Source of the DNA: Scolanthus callimorphus
Taxonomy: Eukaryota; Cnidaria; Anthozoa; Actiniaria; Edwardsiidae
Length of the DNA: 64,000 nucleotides
NCBI GenBank assembly: GCA_033964015.1
Contig: CM066914.1
Location: forward strand, 5,757,831-5,821,830
Direction: 5' to 3'
In this document: positions 55,776-64,000 of the stretch, piece by piece
How the letters are laid out: each line of letters begins with the position of its first letter
Numbering within the stretch: the stretch's first letter is position 1
Position numbers and translations under genes: made by a program
Notes under the pieces: generated by a model
The model's database searches: none
What the model was told of the DNA's origin: nothing
Seen by the model: the letters and a program-made list of their open reading frames with translations, nothing else

Positions 55776-57412
55776 GCTTTCAGTTTCGACAGGTTCTGTA
55801 ATAACGAAAGCAGAAAAACGTTCACAAAGACTTCCATGTAGAATTTTCCCGAGAACATTCTTTAAAGATGGGTGCACGAAATTAAATTTACAGAAAATTT
55901 GAGTGAATTAATAAATCAAAATCCACAAATCAACGCAACAAAGGCATTTGTGTGGCTGTGTCCATAGCAACTACGGAATCATCTTTGATTTAAAATTTGT
56001 ATGGTTGTTATTCTATAATATTTGCTTTTGTTTCTTTACATTATAAATCTTTATTATAGTTGTTTTTTTGTATTGTATAACCTTGCTTGTTTGTAATGTA
56101 ATATAATATGTGCTAATAAACTGAACTGAACTGAAATCTTTTGAAGATATATAGTTTTGTTGAGCTGTTGTTCGACGTTGTCTTTATAAGAAATAATTTC
56201 TATAGGACATAACAACTGTTAGCATCAACTTAAAAAGACAAATTACATTATGTAAATGACAGGGTAACTGAACTACTTGCAAACCAAAAACCTAAATAAT
56301 TTTATTCCATTAAACAGATATTTCATTCATTTATCTATGTCATTTACATTTTTAATGGCATGCCCATCTATGTTTAGATCATTAGAAAATGACTAAAAAG
56401 ATGACTTCATTACATTGTATTAAAGAAAGGACATAAGTGATTCTAAAATTATTTGAATAAGCAAAATGCTTTTCAGCATTGTATGCGTTTCGCCTTTAGG
56501 TTAGTGTTGTTATAAAATATTCAATAATATTTTTGAAACGGTCCTAGGGAAAAAGGCACGCAAAATCAATGGACGGAAGGTCCCTTGGCAATTAAGAGTC
56601 TTAACTTGTTACCATGACAACTGAAAGAGGTCACTGCACTACATGGCCATGTGCTTATATGCGTAAGATATCAATAACTTTCGTTTTTCTCACTTGACGA
56701 CTTCAACCTGAGGGTAAGTTTCTTCTTGCGTGCTTTGCTTGGCCAACGTGCTGAACGTTTGATAACACCTAATTCAACCATGTTTTACATGGAAGCGAGG
56801 CGGAAATAACAACCGACTTAGTGCCACGGCTCGACAATCTATAATATTCTTGGCCCGTTTAGATTTCAGCTGGGACCACACTATTCATCACTTGATTCAA
56901 CGTCATTTAGCATTTGTTGAATGAAGTTTGATTTCATATATATATATATATATATAACAACAAGACTATTATATATTCAACAATATATATCATGGCAACA
57001 TTGTTGAACGTGGCTCGCTGCACGCTCACATCACAGTTCAATGATGTCGGATGTTAAATGAAATGTTGAATTGGTTTGCCCTCCCCCCACCCTCCTCGCC
57101 TTAGATATCAAATTACTTGCATGCAACGTAAAACACGCGAATGTAACAATAAGAAACCAAAAAGAAAACAGGCGAATTCCCATTGACCCCGTAAATGCAA
57201 ATCACCTAGCAACAGAAGCAGTACATTTATTTGCAACTTGATTTTCCCTTTTGTTTTCTTAAAACAGTGCTAAGCCCGGTCACTTAGTGTAAAAGAAAAA
57301 TTAAACACCGTCATTAACTATTATAAGAAACGATTTAGAAATACATGATACAAGAAACAGAAGTGATAAAAACCGACGTTTCGGTGCATCTAGCATAAGA
57401 GTATAAAGCTAA

Positions 57413-57694
57413 TTACTTAAACACCACTTTAGCACGAAGAGAATCAGACTGTACATTCAGTGTTGGTTTAAGATCTTGAATAAACAGCATTTCGTGTACT
57501 AGGCAGTCAAATTTGTTCGTGCATTTCTTGATTACATTAAAGCGTGCTAAGAAATTGTTCGGGACAGCAGTGTCATGTTCTTTACAGTAATGCTTATAAA
57601 TAGATGACGCCTTCTGACGGTGACCCTCAACGCGCGTGTGAAGGTGGCCCTTTGTATACCCAACATAAACTGCATCGCACAGCTCACACTTGAA
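57413..57694 (-). pseudogene. Penelope-like element GIY-YIG endonuclease fragment
   Basis: On the minus strand a frame of about 93 codons without an initiator encodes CELCDAVYVGYTKGHLHTRV, then SIYKHYCKEHD and LVHEMLFIQDLKPTLNVQ, ending at TAA (57413-57415). YVGYTKGHLHTRVEGH fits the Y-V-G-x-T...R....H core of the GIY-YIG nucleases of Penelope-like elements, including the Cys pair before it and the late Glu/Leu-Lys-Pro segment. A stop lies directly upstream, so the reverse transcriptase part is missing or out of frame. Downstream on this strand lies gaaacgtcgg, a segment common near the ends of such elements. Confidence 0.8.
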
Positions 57695-58306
57695 CTAAAT
57701 TAACATTAACTATAGTTTGTTTATTATCAATGGCATGGACTTAGTATTCTTTCACTCAAAGCAACACAGCAAATAGTAAGCCACTCTGCCGCCAACAAAT
57801 TCTAAAATACATGTTAAAATGGAGTAACAGAAAACTGAAGTGTCACCCTGCCAGAATGACTGTAGAGATTCGTCGTGTGCATTTTTCATATATCTATGCT
57901 TTGTACATGGGTGCAGCGGGAGGCATTGAATTATTGAAAAGTATAGCTTTTTGATGAGCTTTTTAGAGACATTTCTTTAATGGTCTAGACAAAACATGTA
58001 ATATTTCGCCACATCAAAGAACCACTTGACTTTTTCACAAGTTCACAGCGCTACAGTGATTTTTATCTCGTTTTAGACATCTTTGATCTTCTTTGCCCAC
58101 TAACTCTAGCACTGCAAGTTGTTTCTTCGAAAAATAAGGAAACTGAATAGACAAGCTTTTTGTCATAAAAATAAATTATCATTCAGATGATTATGTAATG
58201 GTATTTCAATTTAATTGAAAACTTTAGAGGTCAAGGTTCTATCAAGGCGCAGAGAGTCGTTTTATTGAAAAGAGCCGTGTTATCCATCATTGTCAAACGG
58301 GAATAA

Positions 58307-58393
58307 CACCCTAATTTACCTTCTTTCTTCTTTATTAAACTAGAACGTCGGACGTTCTAGTTTAATAAAGAAGAAAGAAGGTAAATTAGGGTG
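58307..58393. repeat. perfect 87-bp palindrome
   Basis: 58307-58349 is the exact reverse complement of 58351-58393, with a single base at the centre (58350). Arms are 43 bases, starting caccctaatttacc. Confidence 0.95.
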
Positions 58394-59465
58394 GGCTAAG
58401 AAGATCCGCTCGGAACGCATGTAGCGTGCAACATTGTGTCCTGCTAAACTAGGAAGCATCAAACTCGGGTGTATCGGACACATAAAATGGTTCTTGTCTT
58501 GCGAAGAAATCATTTCTTCGGGTGTCCCGGCTACAGAATTTGTAACGCGCAACATGTGTCCTTTTAGCTCCATGATCACAGGCCCATGGCCTTGGGCTAA
58601 ATTCAAACGTCAAACTTAATTATCTCGCGCCAAATTGAGAAGCTTTGTTAGCTAATAAAACTGTAACAAAAAGAAGTAATTTCGATACGAGTGATATTAT
58701 GAGCTTAGTATAACATATCTGGCGAATGGAGAAGATCTCAGATCTCATATTTTTAGGGCGTGATTGTGATTGTGCCGTTCTTATTGCAAATGAGCTCGAA
58801 ACAATAGCTCTATTAAAAAGCAAACTTGAACAATGGGAACTTTGACATACGACAGAAGAATTGTTTAGGTTAGTTTGGATTTTGATTGGATCCATCAAGG
58901 GAAGTATGCAACTTAATAACATCCGGACAAAAATGCTTTTCAAAGTAGTTTGATATGAGCACTAACTCCTATAAGTAATCGTTTATCTTCTAATGGCACT
59001 ATAGGTATGCAGGGGCAAGTATGCCTTACAAGTTTTTCGCCAAGTATTGAAATACCTGTGCAGATCAAGTGGTATTTTTCAACGTTTTACTGTATTAAAA
59101 TGCTATTACTAGATCTACCACGCTCTGGGTTATTGTCATTTTGGTTCTGGGGCCATGGCTTACAAGAACAAAAGCCTGGATACGCCCCTAGTATGCTATC
59201 AGACATTCCATAAGCTTATCCTGCGAGGGGTGTTTATAAGTGGTTAGTAGTCCACTAGTTAAATCTTCAAAATTTAATAAGCTTTGCATCAGATGCCGGA
59301 AAGAGGCCAACAAAAAAACACGAGTTTCCGAGGATTTCTCAGAAAAAAACAAAACTGCACTTCTATAAACAATAATTGTTCTACAGTTGGATCCCGATAG
59401 CTCCACAACCTCCATCCAAGGGATATCGAAACTGGTTCAGTTATCGGGAGATTAGGATACTAATT

Positions 59466-59591
59466 CTGCGAGCACTGGCTTCCTCCTCTCTTAGGCGCCG
59501 ACGGCGAGCGAGGGAGAGAAACCACTGCGAGCAAGCGTTTCTCTCCCTCGCTCGCCGTCGGCCTAAGAGAGTAGGAAACCACTGCTCGCAG
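59466..59591. mobile_element. 126-bp foldback element
   Basis: Arms of about 55-60 bases (ctgcgagcactgg... and ...ccactgctcgcag) are reverse complements with a few differences, including a perfect block of about 26 bases with gacggcgagcgagggagaga. A possible 5-bp target duplication, taatt, flanks it (59461-59465 and 59594-59598). Confidence 0.85.
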
Positions 59592-62582
59592 GGTAATTTC
59601 TATTAAATTTCTTTTGGAGGCTGAAAGTATCGTAGGAGAAGCTTATTTTGTGCATTAACCCATGTTAGAAACGGGAGTTTCCAACACGAAAAGCGAGGTT
59701 CGAGCTGTCGGGGTTTAAAAATAGAAATGGTTCGAGTCAGCGAGTCGAGATCGGCGCGTTATCCGCGAGGGTTCGAGTTACTGACGAGGTAGTGGTTGGT
59801 GACCTCGCCTCTTTGAGGTTAGACACTTTATCAATGTTCATCGCACCGACAAAAGCGTGGTTTCGCATCGGAAGGGCTGCAGAAATGAAACCCGGCGGGA
59901 TTAGCCACGCTTTCATCCGCCGGTAGTAAACCCCACATATGAAGATTTAATTGAGGATTTCCTAAGATAACACTATAGAGTTGAGAGCATAGACTTCTTC
60001 TGTTTAGCGCATGATCATGACCAACTGAACCAACGGATACTAAAGAACGACATCACAATCCATAACTAGGAAAAACCCAAAGGAATGAAACTCGTCAGGG
60101 ACACGCAAAATGACAAAATTTTCGGTCAAATATCTGTTCTGAGGACTTCTCTCAGCTGAACTTTCGCAACTTGTGTTCGACGTGTCTCTGTGTTCTGGGG
60201 TTTTCGAACTGCACGAAAACGAGAAATTTTCGAAAATTTGCGCAAAATCTTCGGAAATCTGTTTTATATCCCTAGAATTTTCGAATTATTTTATACTCTC
60301 AGCTAGAAATTCAGAACAGATACAAAAAGATTAAAAACATACTTTTGCACTTGTTTCTCGCTGGGTCCCCTGACGCCTCAGCAAAACCATATGAATTTGC
60401 AAAGAAAGTGAAAAATTACTACTTGTTGACAGGTGACGTTAATTCCTTCTTTTCGTCGTATGGTTTTGCGGAAAACTCAGTCGCGTTTCCTAAGGGGGAG
60501 TTTGGTTCAAAGGTTGTCCCTACTTCTCAAACTCGAAGGACAAAGCATGCCGCGTAGGTTTTTATTAAAGTGCATACCACCTTGGATATGAGAACCTATA
60601 GGATACAATGTTTAGCTAGAGCATAATGGATACCGTTTTTTTCGCTTTGGCATCCTTTTCCGTTCAAGAGATACATCCGTATGCTACTTAGGTATTAACT
60701 GATGTCGTCAGCTTTGACTACACAATGGTGCTAACTGAATTTCGCACGTATGAGGTAGCACTGGTCTGGTTAAGTTCGAGTCACGTCATACATCTCAGAA
60801 AAGGTTGCATGGGAGCAAATATATATATATATATATACCAAAACAGAATCATGGACCCTGTTTTAGGATAAATAGCCATAGTTATCACCCTGCTTTACCA
60901 AATGATTCTACAATACATCGCTCGCAACAAATTTTGCACTGGGTTACCACGAGAACTTCGTTCTTTTTAGATTCCTACATGACGCACCGCGGGCAACCTT
61001 TCTGAAATAGGCATATACTAGTTGTGGCTCTCGCTAAAAGTGCCAACGAGCAAGACAGTGAATCATATTTTTGCCCTTTTGAAAATATGAGTTCCTCTGA
61101 CTCACTGCTGCCCTAATTTCCTTTGGCCGACTATAGAGACAAATATCTACCTCTAAATTTCATACATGTAAGGTTGCATTTCCAATAACAACAGCGCGAG
61201 AAATATATAAAAACACAGCATCGCGGCGTTGGCTACACGGGCGCACTTCAGAAAGTGGACAAGGGGTCAAATAGTAGATTTCTCTTCTGATACTGATAGT
61301 GCTCAAGTATTTGGTTACCACTTTCAAAATCCTGGCACTTTGATTGGCTAGTGGTTACACCACTCTGAACTCGAGAATTTTTCTCCTCGCACGGCTCTAT
61401 AATGCTGCCGCCTCGCAGCCTCGCCTCTTGGCTCGGCTGCTCGTTGGCAATAATATATATACCCATATACAGCATGCTGGGTGAAACTTCCCGGACCCCA
61501 TATGACCTGTATTAAAATAGAGTTGAGGGATCGTCGGGTTATTTTGTAAAGGCACTTTTAGTTGTAGCTTGTCTAAAAGAAACTCCCCCGCATTTACACT
61601 TCATACACTTCCATCCGACGGAATGCAATCAAAGGTATGGCGTGACTATAGCCGGCCCCCTACACAACAAGTCATCGAAACTACAACAGAAACAATTCAA
61701 AAGCGCGCAGTTATCAAGAAAAAGACAAAACAATATTCATTGCACAAATACCACGAAAGAACATGTTTTTTAGCCTTTCGGAACCTGATGCTTTTTTGCC
61801 TGATAGAATTTCACGAATCCTTTGATCTTTTAGCTACGTTTGCTTGTCAACGGAAGAAAAGAACCTGTCAACTCATCGTATTGAAGTTGATTGGCGAGTA
61901 AAACTTTGATCTCTTCTTGATCTAATAGAGACAAGCCACTTTAGTGACACCTAAAGCCGCAGATAATATGTCGGATGCTAAGTAAAAAGCTCAAGCGGCA
62001 ACAGGCATTTCCTGGCGGAATTCAATGATGGCAGGCCCTTAGTTCGTAAAGGAAATGTGCATGAGCGAAAGACGATGCCCAAACATTTGATTGCTCGCCA
62101 GTATAAAAGGTAATCCTTCGGAATAATCATGCACTTTGTCATTAGTTACTTCTCCAACAGGAACTGTTATTAGTCAGCTTCACTGCGCATATATTCTTAC
62201 TTGAGAAAATTCTTCGGAGGTACTTTGTACCTGTACCTCAAGTCAAGCAACTAAGGTATTTTTCGTGGTCTACAGTCATAACATCTTGAGGACGTAGAAT
62301 TTGTATTTTAAGTTTGTAGTTGCTGTAACTACAGAACGTGTTTTGATTTACTCTTGCCCTAAATCGTGCAGTAACATGTTTTGTCGCGTGCACCTAATGC
62401 GCCTAACGTCACTGCCGGTCCATAATTGAGTTACTAATCGAATTTCCTATCTTTGACTAGTCACACGACCAGATAACTATTTTAGCGTGGTTGTAACTTT
62501 TCAAGTCGTCCCCCTTTATTGTTTATCACTTCGCAGTCTATGCTAATACTCTGCTTACTTAAGCAAATGATTTTTGTTTTAG

Positions 62583-63094
62583 ATTTTTTCGAGGTCACTC
62601 AAAAGTTCAACCTCCGTCATCGAGCCCCTGAGGGATTGTGGTCTAGCGCTCAGATGCAAGCAGAGTCGACCGATCTCAATGGCAATCCTACTGAGCCCAC
62701 GTACACTCCATTCCACGGCCAGCAGCTTCAGAGCGGCAGCACAATAAGTCTTGAAAGCAGCCGAAGTTCTATCAACAAACGGGGCAAAGCGCAACCGAGC
62801 TGGCGAGTTATACCGTCCGGATTTGTCCGTCCGGCACGGGCAATGAACGGGTTTAAGTCCCGCGAGAAAAAGAAAATCTCTACTGTTTCTCTAGAACCTA
62901 AAACATTAGTGGACTCGGCCTCGTTGCTTGGAAGTATTGGGTCGATAAATGCTTCTTATATCACTGAGAAGCTAAAGAATGGTACGGCTTCGTCACCAGA
63001 AGAAGACCTTTACTCCGGGTTCGAGTTTCCATTTGAGAACCTCGTCTTCGAGGGAGGAGGGAACAAGGGAATGGCGTATGTAGGCGCCTTACAG
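62583..63094 (+). CDS. patatin-like phospholipase, N-terminal exon (partial gene)
   Basis: This is the first visible part of a lipid acyl hydrolase of the patatin family, which cleaves membrane phospholipids with a Ser-Asp dyad. An acceptor-like tttttgttttag precedes 62583; otherwise translation may start at the in-frame ATG at 62654. The exon encodes a Ser-rich leader, then ENLVFEGGGNKGMAYVGALQ, whose GGGxKG is the oxyanion-hole motif opening the patatin domain. The donor gtcagt at 63095 is in phase 0. The GxSxG nucleophile and the DGG motif would lie in later exons outside the window. Confidence 0.85.
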
Positions 63095-64000
63095 GTCAGT
63101 GTTTGAGTAACTGAATAACGCTCTAAACGCTTGGGCAATTAGTAACTAAAATGGGTTCAATCATATAGCAAGTTAACGCGTTGAAGTGCGCATTTGTAAT
63201 CAAATCGGTTACGGTAAATATTATTTACTGATATTTTAAGGCAAACACTTGATTTAAATTGTTGGTTTTTCGATGTTTATAGCCTGGCATAACTTTGCAC
63301 ATGTTTTTACGATACCAACAACAGTGCTGCGGAATGTTTTTATATATTATGCAAAACATTTCTCCGTTGCTATTATGAACCGTGTTATATCACGTCGAGC
63401 AATCAATTAGGATCTGAAACACTCACGCTTAATCAGAAGGCATTAGCAGAAATGTAATATTTATAATTTGGTAGAATAAGAGAAATATTTATCTTGATGC
63501 AAGCAAAACTTCGGAAATTATGGCCCAAGACGACGATAGAAACATTTATTAACTTGTAAAGTGTTTTTATACGAATTGAAATGAAATTGCACAAGCACTT
63601 GTAGAAAATTAACTGCCAAGACACTTGATTTGATTACCATTAAACCTTTATCCATGGATACCAACTCAAAACACACGGAATTGGTATCACACTGAGTGAA
63701 TCTGATTCAAGCATTAATTTTGAATGTGAGTTGTTTTGCATACGGCTGAGTGCGTTGAGAGGCGTTCTTTAAATTTGTGTAATAATCACTTCCAAAGGTC
63801 AATTTTTAGAGCTCCCGCGAATGATATATTTCACGAAATGTCGAGAAGATAGAGATCCTTGTCTGCAAATGGGATCACATAACAGCAATCTCAACTCGCT
63901 AACGGAAGTGAGATTTATTGCTCCGAAACGATAAAAGTTCAGGCATAAACCCTAAACCCTAGAGGCCTTAGCATTGTTTTCCATTTATTTCTCGCCCGAA
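63095..64000 (+). other. intron of the patatin-like gene
   Basis: It follows the donor at 63095. No further patatin exon (GxSxG) was found up to the window end. Confidence 0.6.

Larger units (their letters stand above)
52044..57412. other. gene-poor stretch downstream of the cadherin
   Basis: The first part should contain the cadherin 3' UTR; no convincing polyadenylation signal was seen near the stop. An open frame at 55168-55386 has an unusual composition (CSCGVC, many Lys/Arg) but no recognised domain. MITEs and a dispersed repeat are listed separately; (TA)n lies at 56938-56956. Confidence 0.5.
57695..62582. other. gene-poor stretch before the patatin-like exon
   Basis: Only short unrecognised open frames. 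One at 58340-58606 (minus) has higher GC and a protein-like composition but no identified family. A right-end fragment like that of the hAT-like element lies near 59174-59190, and a (TA)n run near 60820-60836. Confidence 0.5.

Noticed and set aside
58340..58606. Minus-strand 88-codon frame with protein-like composition
   Set aside because: It overlaps the perfect palindrome and no family was recognised; not enough support for a gene.
1..64000. CRISPR arrays, operons, bacterial-type regulatory sites
   Set aside because: The window is eukaryotic; the tandem repeats seen are minisatellites without spacer structure.

Overview
The window looks like nuclear DNA of an anthozoan cnidarian (stony coral or sea anemone type). 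The reasons are AT-rich intergenic DNA, compact GT-AG introns, many short inverted-repeat (MITE-like) elements, L2/CR1-like, R2-type and Penelope-like retroelements, and one giant gene whose domain order is that of the large non-chordate classical cadherins. No bacterial, organellar or viral gene was recognised.

Layout. 1-13,370 is gene-poor; it holds one candidate 3'-terminal exon (3008-3170) and a miRNA-precursor-like hairpin (11816-11899). 13,380-16,940 is an apparently intact L2/CR1-type LINE on the minus strand, with one 1105-residue ORF carrying an NPGP motif near its N-terminus, an APE-type endonuclease and a reverse transcriptase. 16,920-20,788 is non-coding with a hAT-like fragment.

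20,789-52,043 (+) is the main gene. It has 23 coding exons, about 14.7 kb of CDS and about 4,890 residues. The protein order is signal peptide, about 32 cadherin (EC) repeats, a primitive-classical-cadherin region, EGF, laminin G, EGF, a second laminin G split by two large insertions, EGF, a polyleucine transmembrane helix and a cytoplasmic tail. Every inferred intron is GT-AG and every exon phase joins correctly. Five single-base frame breaks plus one complex broken site, but no in-frame nonsense codon, interrupt the CDS; I favour assembly or sequencing indels over a dead gene. Its introns hold a decayed R2-type (restriction-like endonuclease) retroelement, several MITEs, SINEs, minisatellites, a poly-G-bounded duplication and a relic of a duplicated exon.

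52,044-62,582 is again gene-poor: a Penelope-like GIY-YIG endonuclease relic, several inverted-repeat elements and a perfect 87-bp palindrome. 62,583-63,094 is an exon of a patatin-like phospholipase whose remaining exons lie beyond the window.

The most unusual biology is in the cadherin. Its second laminin G domain carries a polyserine insert with two furin-type basic sites, and a second insert of about 250 residues (an unrecognised, possibly folded segment plus a Gly-Ser linker). Its cytoplasmic tail carries two p120-catenin-binding-like motifs at the ends of two consecutive exons that share the same phase.
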